64,000 nt of DNA, from positions 1 through 64,000 of the forward strand of contig NZ_LGTB01000040.1 of the NCBI RefSeq assembly GCF_001238275.1. Direction: 5' to 3'. The notes under the pieces are model-generated. The model made no database searches and was not told the origin of the DNA. It saw only the letters and a list, made by a program, of their open reading frames with translations. The stretch's first letter is position 1. Each line of letters starts with the position of its first letter. Positions 1 through 6,963 of the stretch are shown piece by piece. Origin of the DNA: Bradyrhizobium viridifuturi (GTDB lineage Bacteria; Pseudomonadota; Alphaproteobacteria; Rhizobiales; Xanthobacteraceae). The position numbers were made by a program, and so were the translations under genes.

Positions 1-314
1 GGCGGCCTGGCGCTGCTCGCCGGCGGCGGCGCGATCGCCGGCGCCGTGCATCTCTACACGCCGGATATCGCTCGGCGGACGACAAGTGCGAGGCGGCGCA
101 GGTCGCCGCGCAGAATGCTCAATTACAGGCGCGCCTCGAGGAGAAGGATCGCCAGCTCGTTTTCGCCAACGCCCTGCAGCAGCGCGACGCCAAGCGCGCT
201 GCGGCGGCCGAGGAGCAGCTCAAATCCAACCAGGGGGCAATCGATGCAACGCCGGCTAATCCTACCAAGTGTTTTACTCGCGACATGTCTCGCCGGGTGC
301 GTGGGGTCCGGTAG
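1..314 (+). pseudogene. Rz-like i-spanin, 5' partial, frame broken by one base
   Basis: The first 60 bases encode a hydrophobic Gly/Ala/Leu segment typical of an N-terminal membrane anchor. One frame later (from about base 75) the reading becomes a charged, Gln/Ala/Arg/Glu-rich coiled coil (DDKCEAAQ, QLQARLEEKDRQL) that stops at 312-314. Anchor plus coiled coil is the architecture of phage Rz inner-membrane spanins, which fuse inner and outer membranes at lysis. The two halves join if a single base is restored near base 75. The start lies outside the window. The 3' end overlaps the lipoprotein gene that begins at 244, as in classical Rz/Rz1 pairs. The spanin assignment is inferred from architecture and context. 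Confidence 0.55.
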
Positions 315-627
315 CCTTGACAAGCTGCAGTCTCCGCCTCCGGATGCGCCGAACATCCCGGCGCTGCCTGCGGACGTCCCGGCCTGTGAGCGCGCGCCGG
401 TCGATACGCCGGACCGCGAGCTCGACGCCGGCGAGATCGAGCGGCTCTGGAAAACCGACCGCGCCGCGCTGGCAAAGGTCAATGCCTGCCTGCGTCGCGC
501 CGTCTGCCAATACCAGGACGTCCGCGAGGGCATTGGTCGCGTCGACGGCGTCGCCTGCGAGAACATCGCGCCGGCGGAAAAGCCGGCGCCGCGCCTCGGC
601 CTGTTCAAGCGAAAGAAGGCGAAATGA
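244..627 (+). CDS. Small lipoprotein, Rz1-like o-spanin candidate
   Basis: A 127-aa protein begins with a basic N-terminus, a hydrophobic stretch and the lipobox LAGC, so it should be lipidated and exported. The mature part starts proline-rich (PPPDAPNIPALPADVP), a hallmark of phage Rz1 outer-membrane spanins, and has several later Cys. The start at 244 lies inside the 3' end of the Rz-like gene in another frame, the classical overlapping-spanin layout. It is longer than most Rz1 proteins, so the C-terminal half may have another role. The stop overlaps the next start (ATGA at 624), implying translational coupling. Confidence 0.6.
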   Translation: MQRRLILPSVLLATCLAGCVGSGSLDKLQSPPPDAPNIPALPADVPACERAPVDTPDRELDAGEIERLWKTDRAALAKVNACLRRAVCQYQDVREGIGRVDGVACENIAPAEKPAPRLGLFKRKKAK

Positions 628-1001
628 GCGGCGACGAAATGGCGAGCGTGAATGCCGCCTTGCTGCAGATGGCCGCCAAGATCGGCGGCCTCGAGTCCAC
701 GGTCGCGACGCTGCTGCATACCTGGACGCAAATGGAGGCGAAGGCCTCCGAGGGCCGCAAGGATCTGCACCAGAAGGTCGAGGCGCTGCGGGCGGAGGTG
801 ACGACCATGCGGGGCGAAGTCGCGGCAGCGACCAAGGACATCGCCGAGATGAAGCCGACCGTCCAGGCCGTCCAGAATGTCCAGGTGCAGGCGACCGGCG
901 TGCGCAACGCTAGCCGCTGGCTGTATTGGGCCGCCGTGGGGTTGAGCGGCGGCGTCGGCTGGATCGTGACCAACTTCGTCGACATCCATCTCAAGCGCTG
1001 A
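624..1001 (+). CDS. Coiled-coil protein with C-terminal membrane anchor, phage-type
   Basis: This 125-aa protein has a long helical, heptad-rich region (about residues 8-85, with QKVEALRAEVTTMRGEVAAA) and one hydrophobic segment near residues 98-117 (WLYWAAVGLSGGVGWIV) before a short basic tail. It resembles small tail-anchored proteins such as the DUF1515-type seen near phage lysis genes of rhizobia; that match is from memory only. It overlaps the upstream gene by ATGA and the next by TGATG, so it belongs to the same translationally coupled cassette. No enzymatic motif is visible. Confidence 0.6.
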   Translation: MSGDEMASVNAALLQMAAKIGGLESTVATLLHTWTQMEAKASEGRKDLHQKVEALRAEVTTMRGEVAAATKDIAEMKPTVQAVQNVQVQATGVRNASRWLYWAAVGLSGGVGWIVTNFVDIHLKR

Positions 1002-1252
1002 TGTTTCGCATCGTCGTCGCGCTCGCGCTGATCTGCCCGAGCGCGACGACCGAGGCGCGGCCACGCTTGGCGCGCGCCTGGCCGGCGCCGCGCGTGGCGG
1101 CAGTCCGCCGGCATCACGTTTTCGTCCTTTTCGAGCAGCTCGTGGCCGAGATCTGGCTCGCTCATGATTCCAATTCCGGCGGCGGCCTGACGCGCCTGCA
1201 TGCGCGATCGCTTGCCGGTTTCATCATCGTCGATCCATCGGAGGCAAGATGA
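1001..1252 (+). CDS. Small basic exported protein, unknown function
   Basis: An 83-aa reading frame starts with a possible signal peptide (MFRIVVALALICPSATTEA) followed by an Arg/Ala/His-rich region. Support comes mainly from position: its ATG overlaps the previous stop (TGATG) and its stop overlaps the next start (ATGA), exactly filling the space between two coupled genes. No family is recognised and the composition is Arg-rich, so a chance frame is possible. Confidence 0.45.
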   Translation: MFRIVVALALICPSATTEARPRLARAWPAPRVAAVRRHHVFVLFEQLVAEIWLAHDSNSGGGLTRLHARSLAGFIIVDPSEAR

Positions 1253-1461
1253 ACGAGATCCGGCTCGCCTATGACGCAGCTGCGCTGCAGGGCGTTTTCA
1301 ACAATGCGGGAATTGCGCTGGCGATCGTCGCGCTCGTCCTGCTGGCGCTATGGGCCGCGGAATACAAGCTGCTCGAGCTCGTCGTCTGGTCGAGCCTGGT
1401 CGTCGCAGCGATCGGCGTCGCCGCCTGGCTCGGCATCGGCATTTGGTGGGGGCTGATTTAA
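1249..1461 (+). CDS. Small two-helix membrane protein, holin-like topology
   Basis: This 70-aa protein has two hydrophobic helices (about residues 20-37 and 42-66) and a short polar N-terminus. Its ATG overlaps the preceding stop as ATGA, closing a run of coupled phage-type genes. Size and topology would suit a holin or antiholin beside the spanin genes, but no diagnostic motif is present, so this is an inference from context. Confidence 0.55.
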   Translation: MNEIRLAYDAAALQGVFNNAGIALAIVALVLLALWAAEYKLLELVVWSSLVVAAIGVAAWLGIGIWWGLI

Positions 1462-1573
1462 CGAGCTCGCCCTGGCGGCTCCAAGCGTCACGACATTGCG
1501 CACCGGCGGGCGAGGCGGCTTGCAGCGGCGGTGACCAGGCAGTAGCCGCATCAAAGGTGCGGCGAATGAGCAA

Positions 1574-1891
1574 TCACGGCAGTTGATCGTAGTCTAAAAG
1601 AATGTTCGGACGCTCAATCACAGTTGGGTTTTGCCCTTTTGATTGGCCCTCAAGGACGGGTCTACTCAACATCGTTGTTAGTACCAGATCGCCAGATGGC
1701 GTGCCTACGGGACCTACAGGAAAGCGGGACAAGCATATTATTCGGACTGGCCTTACATTGCCTTCGGTTGGCCCTGCATCCCACGACGGCACGAGCCAAA
1801 GCTTGCCTTCATACCTTATTGCCGTTCCGTAGCGCGGCGCGTCATCCTCAACGCAACGGTATTGAATTTTCTGAGGCGCGTAATCGGCCAT
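1574..1891 (-). CDS. Hypothetical protein, unknown function
   Basis: A 105-aa soluble protein (MADYAPQKIQYRCVEDDAPR at the start) with a Trp/Pro-rich middle. The start at 1891 is preferred because GGAG lies about eight bases upstream; a longer frame to 1918 is possible. Base composition is clearly less GC-rich than the flanking phage cassette, which suggests a separate origin. It is read toward the lysis cassette. No family recognised. Confidence 0.5.
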   Translation of the reverse strand: MADYAPQKIQYRCVEDDAPRYGTAIRYEGKLWLVPSWDAGPTEGNVRPVRIICLSRFPVGPVGTPSGDLVLTTMLSRPVLEGQSKGQNPTVIERPNILLDYDQLP

Positions 1892-2005
1892 GATCTTCGC
1901 TCCGAGTTCGGTTGGCACCTACTAGATATCGAGAACCGGATCCGCAGTTTGATTAAAGAATACGGCTAGGCAAGGAGACGGAGCTGGGCTCGTCTCTTTC
2001 CCGGC

Positions 2006-2036
2006 TCGTCAGCTTGATGTAAGCTCTTCCCGCCAC
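2006..2036 (+). promoter_or_regulatory. tts box (type III secretion regulon promoter element)
   Basis: The sequence GTCAGCTT at 2008-2015, five bases, then AAGCT at 2021-2025 and a C four bases later fits the rhizobial tts-box core GTCAGCTT-N-TCGA-AAGCT-NNN-C with three mismatches, all between the two halves. The core recognised by TtsI is known from Bradyrhizobium and Sinorhizobium effectors. It lies about 48 bases before the start at 2074 and points the same way. Confidence 0.7.
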
Positions 2037-2073
2037 AGATGCAAACCAAGCACCTCTACTCGAGGCGAGGCGA

Positions 2074-3048
2074 ATGAACATCGATCGACGGAATGCCGGA
2101 TATTGCCCAATTGACGCACACGATCTCCTACCGCAGCCGCACCGGGCGGACCAACAACCGGGTGAGCTAAGCGCACAGACTGGCTCACCGTCATACTCTT
2201 CCGCGGATCAACGAGATTTTGAGCAGCAGTTAAGTGATATGCATTCAGGCCAGCAAACATCGTTTTCGGCTCCCGCTAAGCCAGATTCCGGAGCTGGCAC
2301 ATCCTCGGGTGCGCTGAACGAGACCACCTCCAAAAACGAACGCTGCCCGGCCGCATCATTTGCGAGAGCACGCGCCCGGCTTGCGGCAACGCTGACCGGT
2401 GCCACTCTTGAGGCGCTCAAAAATGAGATCGGACTGGCGGAGCAGCAATCGGGGCGCTGGTCGTGCGCGACTGGGGCGTCCGACGACGGCTTCGATCGTG
2501 ATCGCATTTTCAACGAGGTGGTGGCCTCGTCTTACGTAAAGCTTCGTCGCTTTCAGAACCAGGATGGCGATTGCAAGCCACGCACGGAAGAGAATACGAG
2601 CGCAATATCGCATGTCCGCAATACGGCGCGGGAGCATTCTTCCGTTGGAGATCATCTGGAGCGATATCCTTTGGATCGGGCGCGCCAAGCTGGATGGCAT
2701 ATGCGGGGCAAGACAATAGCATCTGCCTTCGTGTCGTTGGTTGAAGATCCCTCAAGGCTGGTCGTTTCGCGCGACCACTGGGCGAGAGCGATCGCCAATA
2801 ATGCAAGCATGCTGCACACCTACACGGTACCGACGTCCGCGGTCTGGACGCCAGACCATATCCTGAGCACTATTGGCCTCGGAATGAATGCCGAGGATCA
2901 AGACAATATCGATGCGGACGTGGATCTGATGTGCTCGCTGGGCAGAACGCCAACCCAAGAGACTGAGCGCCTGTTTCTAGGCGGCAATCTGGATCACTAC
3001 CGGACTGCCAGCGAAGCAAATCCATACAAGCGGGAGCGTAGGAAATAG
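2074..3048 (+). CDS. Candidate type III secreted effector, possible ADP-ribosyltransferase-like C-terminus
   Basis: A 324-aa protein behind a tts box. Residues 1-90 are rich in Ser, Gln, Pro, Asp and Thr and lack hydrophobic stretches, as expected for a type III secretion signal and chaperone region. The rest is globular without membrane segments. Residues 212-303 run from GKTIASAFVSLVED through HTYTVPTSAVWTP to ETERLFLGG, whose order (a V-S element, a beta-strand pair, then an E-x-E before LFxGG) resembles the catalytic half of mono-ADP-ribosyltransferase toxins, with E296 and E298 as the putative pair. That fold is my inference and was not tested. Composition is more AT-rich than the core genome. 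A 28-codon frame follows directly at 3049 and is of doubtful meaning. Confidence 0.65.
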   Translation: MNIDRRNAGYCPIDAHDLLPQPHRADQQPGELSAQTGSPSYSSADQRDFEQQLSDMHSGQQTSFSAPAKPDSGAGTSSGALNETTSKNERCPAASFARARARLAATLTGATLEALKNEIGLAEQQSGRWSCATGASDDGFDRDRIFNEVVASSYVKLRRFQNQDGDCKPRTEENTSAISHVRNTAREHSSVGDHLERYPLDRARQAGWHMRGKTIASAFVSLVEDPSRLVVSRDHWARAIANNASMLHTYTVPTSAVWTPDHILSTIGLGMNAEDQDNIDADVDLMCSLGRTPTQETERLFLGGNLDHYRTASEANPYKRERRK

Positions 3049-3179
3049 ATGCACCAGGATTTGACGGTATCGAGGCGCACGCCTTGGAATTCGGCCGGCC
3101 TCGGTCTGCGAGAGACCGCCGCGCTGCTGCATTAGATCGTAAACGCACATGGCGCAAATCCTGTCAGGGGCAGCGCAGT

Positions 3180-3211
3180 GAGGCCTCCGTATCCGGAGGC
3201 CTCGTTTTGTT
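3180..3211. terminator. Intrinsic terminator, 10-bp perfect stem
   Basis: GAGGCCTCCG (3180-3189), loop TATC and CGGAGGCCTC (3194-3203) form a perfect stem followed by GTTTTGTT on the plus strand. It would end the effector transcript and could also act on the leftward remnant beside it. Confidence 0.85.
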
Positions 3212-3213
3212 GG

Positions 3214-3350
3214 TTAGTTTTGATCGTAGTCGCCGAAGGTCTGGCCGCGATCTGCGAGGAGGTTTGCTTTGCGCTGTCCGTCCATCGCTTCGAAAGCAGC
3301 GCATCACGGGCGGCTTTCTGTTGCGCGTTTAAAGCGAACGCCGTCGATCA
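3214..3350 (-). pseudogene. Degenerate 3' remnant of a leftward gene
   Basis: Read leftward, a tail resembling the C-terminus of a phage-type protein (MDGQRKANLLADRGQ then TFGDYDQN and a stop at 3214-3216) directly abuts the hairpin terminator. Upstream the frame meets stops, and plausible coding (AQQKAARDALLSK) continues in another frame. It could be a decayed or frameshifted gene, or chance. No parent gene identified. Confidence 0.3.
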
Positions 3351-3437
3351 GACGAGCAAGCTGCCCTAAAAAACCGAAGGATAAGCCCGACCTTTCGTGG
3401 CTCCACAGCTGTCGGGGCTGGCCGAAGGAGAACTAAG

Positions 3438-3704
3438 CTAAAGCTGCTTCATCAGCGGAGTGCCTTGCCCCTCCGTGAAACTGAAACCTGTAATCATCGT
3501 TCGTGTCCAAGTCAGCAACTCAAGTGCATTGAGGTCATCGCTTTCGTTGCGAATTCTCGCGTATAGCTTGTCAATGTTCGATACGAAAATCTCGGCTTGC
3601 TTCGAGTCTGTCCCGACAAGGGTGTCGACAAGCGCGGCAATCATCATTGCGGTCGCCTTCTTCACATTATCGAGTTCCTCCGTGCGAACGGTCTTGTCGT
3701 TCAT
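3438..3704 (-). CDS. Small acidic helical protein, island cargo, unknown function
   Basis: An 88-aa predominantly helical protein (MNDKTVRTEELDNVKKATAM at the start) without membrane segments. AGGAG lies eight bases before the ATG. It is the last gene of a leftward run after the recombinase and metallopeptidase-like genes, 45 bases downstream of the latter, and shares their low GC. A partner, inhibitor or immunity role for its neighbour is possible but unsupported by any motif. Confidence 0.6.
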   Translation of the reverse strand: MNDKTVRTEELDNVKKATAMMIAALVDTLVGTDSKQAEIFVSNIDKLYARIRNESDDLNALELLTWTRTMITGFSFTEGQGTPLMKQL

Positions 3705-3749
3705 AAGATTTCGCTCCTGATGTGTTCCTAAAGCCGATGTGATGTCTGA

Positions 3750-4712
3750 TTAGGACAACGGAAGTATTTTAACCCGAAAATCGTTGCCTGCATCTTCAAG
3801 TAGAAAGCCCTGCGTTGCCAAGTAGCTTATGGCGCACCGGCCCAAACCATCATAGATTGAGCTGTCTTTCCACGCTTCAAAGTCCAGCATCTGGCGCAAG
3901 GCAACATCAAGCTGATGCCATGTGTCTGCAAAGCCGACTTCCACAATTTCCTGCCAGACCGCAGGATGTGTGTCGGATAGCTTCCGTTGCGTTCCGGCTA
4001 GATTCCCCAAAACGTAGCCGGCGAACTTGAACATCAAGCCGAACCGATTCTTAACAAAATCCATCAGCTCGGTAATGTCACGTATCTTGCCGCCGACTAG
4101 CTCCGCGCGAACTTGCTTGGGGCATTCCCTCAGAGCGCTCGTAAAGAGAGTTACATAGTCATCGAGCGATGCGTCGGATCCTGCCGTTGCAAAGCAAGCG
4201 AAAAACTCGGACCACGTGGCATTGGTCAAGAAGAAGAGCCATCGAGATAAGTGGTTGGGAAACGAAGTATCCAGTAGATCCCTACAAAGTCGTCCATAAT
4301 CGAAGACGTGAGCAAGCTCGTGAAGCAGAATATTGGTTGCAATCGCTCTCGCTGGATCGGCTTCATTCAAGAGGAAGTCTGCCGCTATACCAGCGTCTAG
4401 AAATAGATGTGACTTGAAGACGTCACCTCTCTTGCAATTTACCGACATTGCGCTTCCGCGCCCAAATTGTTCTGAAGTGGGGGTCGGCTGGTTCGGCAAC
4501 CCGGTATCAAAACGAGAAAGGTCTTCGTGATAATTTGGGGTGACGGTAACGCCCTCCAGCGCTGTTATGTCCATGCCGGCATCACTTACCGCTCTAATCA
4601 CACCTGCGATGATGTCGTATATTCTCGTCCCTTCCGGTTCAGGGAATCCAGAGATCGAATATCTCATATCGGTCGATTGAGCGACTGGCGGGAACCGTTC
4701 GGCTTCAGTCAC
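3750..4712 (-). CDS. HExxH zinc-metallopeptidase-like protein, integrase-linked cargo
   Basis: This 320-aa protein carries LLHELAHVFDY (HELAH at residues 131-135), the zincin signature in which two His bind zinc and Glu is catalytic. A later WSEF (E169) could be the third ligand, gluzincin-style. No signal peptide is evident, so it is probably cytoplasmic. The GTG start at 4712 has GAGG seven bases upstream and lies 12 bases after the recombinase stop, so the two are probably cotranscribed. Base composition is well below the neighbouring core genome. I do not recognise a named family; a stress, toxin or defence protease role is speculation from its position beside the integrase. Confidence 0.7.
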   Translation of the reverse strand: MTEAERFPPVAQSTDMRYSISGFPEPEGTRIYDIIAGVIRAVSDAGMDITALEGVTVTPNYHEDLSRFDTGLPNQPTPTSEQFGRGSAMSVNCKRGDVFKSHLFLDAGIAADFLLNEADPARAIATNILLHELAHVFDYGRLCRDLLDTSFPNHLSRWLFFLTNATWSEFFACFATAGSDASLDDYVTLFTSALRECPKQVRAELVGGKIRDITELMDFVKNRFGLMFKFAGYVLGNLAGTQRKLSDTHPAVWQEIVEVGFADTWHQLDVALRQMLDFEAWKDSSIYDGLGRCAISYLATQGFLLEDAGNDFRVKILPLS

Positions 4713-4724
4713 ATCGACCTCGTT

Positions 4725-6068
4725 CTAGGCTGTCGCGGCTACTAGCTGCAGCGGTGCCGGAACGTGCATTCCAGGCGCCAATGCTATCAGTTGGATGTAT
4801 TTCGACTTCAAATCTAGCCCATGACCGTCACCATATTTGGGCTTTCGGGTGTCGTGGCCCATCAACTCGTCCTTGAGTTCGTCTGGCGTCTCGACGCTGC
4901 GCAAGCGATCCTTGAAACCATGCCGGAGCGAATAGAGCGTGTGGCTTTCGGTCTCGCGCAGCCCGTGATCGGAGAAATATGCATTCACCGCGGCCGAGAG
5001 CGTGTCGCCCTTGTCGCGGTAGTGCGGAAAGCCGTCCGGGAATTGCCGCATCGCGTCGAGTGATATCCCGACAAGTGGAATGTCGCGATCGGAGAAGGCG
5101 GTTTTCAGGACTCGATCGTCCGGCCGCACGCGGATGAACGGGATGGACGCATCGAGCACGATATGCTTGCGGCGCAAATTGATGATCTCGCTTGGCCGAG
5201 CGCCCGTGTTGATCATCACAATCACGACCGCGCGCTCTTCGTCATTCATCGTCTCCAGCGCGCCGGCCGCCAGAATGCGGTTGACGATCCACCACGGCGA
5301 GAAGGGCGGTCGCGGCTTCGATTTATCGCCCTCAAGCCGAGCGCCGGCGAACACGCGATCGAGGTTCAGCCGGTGCCGTTTTGAGACGGCCGACAGCATG
5401 CCGGTGATATGCGTCAGGTTTCGATTGGCTGTCGCCGCCATTACCTCGCCGTCGACGACGCGCTCGGTCCAGTGGTCTGTATATTTCAGGGCATCGTCGC
5501 GCGTCAGCCGCGTGATGGCCTTGTCGCCGATGACAGTGATCAGCAGCTCGATCGCGCGTAGCTTTCCGTTCTTCCATTTCTTGAATTGGCCAGCCGACAT
5601 CTTCGCGATCGTGGTTTTCTTGGTGACCTCGAATTCGTCGACCAGCCTGGATAGCATGATCTCCGGCAGGTCAACGCCGCCGAAGGTCGCCGCGGCCGTG
5701 GCGGGATCGTGCCGCCGATCGCCCACCGCGAGCGCGTCGATCCGGCGAAGGATCTCCGCGAGGGCCTCCTTCGCGACGTCGTCAACCGGTCTGTATGTGA
5801 GTTGCAGGGCCTGCGCGCGCTGCCGAGCTTCCTCGAGCGCGACGACGGCATTGCGAGTTCCCTGGCCCGTGGCGGCTCTCCAGGACGCCTCTAGGTCGAT
5901 ATTGAGTCGGTCAGCAACCCTCCCGGCGCGGATGCCCGACCGATCGTCGGCGACGCGGATTTTGGTCGACTGTTTGACGATCCCGCGGGTGTCGACCGCA
6001 GCGAATTCGGGCGGTACCCGACGCACGAAATGCCAATGTCCGTTTCTTTTGGTAAGACGCTCCGGCAT
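4725..6068 (-). CDS. Tyrosine recombinase (phage-type integrase)
   Basis: The N-terminal 40 residues (ERLTKRNGHWHFVRRVPPEF) match the short arm-type module common in DUF6538-type integrases; a core-binding helical region follows, then the catalytic domain. Visible catalytic elements, counted from a possible GTG start at 6095, are R300 in TGARPSE, R391-H392 in LYSLRHGF, G413-H414 in MGHD, and probably Y421 in PKYGDG. The ATG at 6068 (AGGGG just upstream) is preferred over that GTG. It would catalyse site-specific integration and excision of the element. It sits at the element boundary; no tRNA gene adjoins, so the attachment site is not identified. Confidence 0.9.
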   Translation of the reverse strand: MPERLTKRNGHWHFVRRVPPEFAAVDTRGIVKQSTKIRVADDRSGIRAGRVADRLNIDLEASWRAATGQGTRNAVVALEEARQRAQALQLTYRPVDDVAKEALAEILRRIDALAVGDRRHDPATAAATFGGVDLPEIMLSRLVDEFEVTKKTTIAKMSAGQFKKWKNGKLRAIELLITVIGDKAITRLTRDDALKYTDHWTERVVDGEVMAATANRNLTHITGMLSAVSKRHRLNLDRVFAGARLEGDKSKPRPPFSPWWIVNRILAAGALETMNDEERAVVIVMINTGARPSEIINLRRKHIVLDASIPFIRVRPDDRVLKTAFSDRDIPLVGISLDAMRQFPDGFPHYRDKGDTLSAAVNAYFSDHGLRETESHTLYSLRHGFKDRLRSVETPDELKDELMGHDTRKPKYGDGHGLDLKSKYIQLIALAPGMHVPAPLQLVAATA

Positions 6069-6095
6069 CGGCCCCTGTTGGACGTTCTGTTGCAC

Positions 6096-6366
6096 ATCAA
6101 CATCCGGGCAGTTTTAGTAAAAAGTCAATAAATTCGCGATTATCCCGAGTTTTCAACAGGTTCGCCGAACACCTCGCTCGCTCCGCTAGGGAGCGCCATC
6201 AGCGCAAAATCGAAAATCCGGCCAACTTGATGATCGTCCTCGGGCGGACGGCTTTCGCCGGGCGTTCCGGCGGGTGTGAACAACCCGCGCAATCGCTGCA
6301 ATACGAGGCGGTTTGGCAACCCTTTGGTAAGCCAGCGGCGATAGGCGTGATCGCGGGGATGATGAG
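6096..6366. other. Recombinase upstream region and probable element edge
   Basis: AT-rich bases just upstream of the recombinase (6110-6160) give way to typical high-GC chromosome by about 6200. An inverted repeat CGCTC-CGCTAGG-GAGCG lies at about 6178-6194. No tRNA and no second copy of a core site can be seen, because the other end of the element is outside the window. Confidence 0.4.
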
Positions 6367-6623
6367 ATGGCTCTTGGGTCCAAGAAGCGCGAAACGCGCA
6401 AATCGCTGCGTCAGTCCGGCTGGATCACGCTCGACGGCGGATTCGCCGCGCGGCCCTGCGTCTCGAGGACATGTCCACGACGGGCGCAAAAATCACGGTC
6501 CAGGACAACAACACGCTGCCGGCCAAGCTGCGGCTGGCGTTTTCGCGCGACGCCCGCACCGGGCGCGCCTGCGAGGTGGTCTGGCGCGAGGGCAGGACGT
6601 TCGGCGTCAAATTCGTGCGCTAG
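6367..6623 (+). pseudogene. PilZ domain protein, frame broken by one base
   Basis: Starting MALGSKKRETRKSLRQSGWI and continuing in a second frame as EDMSTTGAKITVQDNN to RTFGVKFVR, this is an 85-aa single PilZ domain, a c-di-GMP-binding fold common in Bradyrhizobium. The reading frame changes between 6460 and 6465, where one base is missing inside what should be a Val codon pair. With that base restored the gene is intact and normal in length, so a sequence error is as likely as a true mutation. Confidence 0.7.
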
Positions 6624-6655
6624 CCTCATTCGGGCGCGCGCGATAAAAGGGATGG

Positions 6656-6907
6656 ATGCGCAAGACCTGTTTCACCGTCATCGCCCTCCTGCTTCCCGCC
6701 GTAGCGTTCGCGCAAGCCGGCGATCGCCGCAATTTCCAGATGCCACCGGACGCCGGCAGGACCTTGCCGTCAAAATCCGCGACGCGCGGCAATCCCTGTG
6801 CGTCGTATGGAGCGGGCTTCGTCAAGGTCGAAGGCACCGACACCTGCGTGAAGCTCGGCGGTGCCGTCAGTGTCGGCGCGGGGATGTCGAGCGGACGTGA
6901 AGCATGA
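6656..6907 (+). CDS. Short exported porin-like protein
   Basis: This 83-aa protein has a clear signal peptide (MRKTCFTVIALLLPAVAFAQ). The mature part carries NPCASYGAGFVKVEGTDTC-VKLGG, the N-terminal signature of alphaproteobacterial Porin_2 proteins (C-x-YGAGF-x-x-x-PGTDTC), but then stops, whereas full porins continue for hundreds of residues. Its stop codon is supplied by the 47-bp repeat at 6901. It may be a truncated porin or a stand-alone minigene. Confidence 0.6.
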   Translation: MRKTCFTVIALLLPAVAFAQAGDRRNFQMPPDAGRTLPSKSATRGNPCASYGAGFVKVEGTDTCVKLGGAVSVGAGMSSGREA

Positions 6908-6947
6908 TCCGGAGAAGTGCGAAGCGGTTTTCCGAAAAGATTATGCT
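6901..6947. repeat. 47-bp palindromic repeat, copy 1
   Basis: AGCATGATCCGGA at one end and TCCGAAAAGATTATGCT at the other form an imperfect palindrome around GAAGCGGTT. A second 47-base copy lies at 13378-13424 with a few substitutions. It provides the stop of the preceding gene and may serve as a terminator or REP-like element. Confidence 0.8.
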
Positions 6948-6963
6948 TTAACCGCCTGGCCGC

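Larger units (their letters stand above)
3049..3437. other. Intergenic stretch between effector and leftward island operon
   Basis: It holds a 28-codon frame at 3049-3135 of doubtful coding value, the strong hairpin terminator at 3180-3211, and a degenerate tail of a leftward gene just right of it. The 3350-3437 part shows nothing I can name. Confidence 0.5.
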
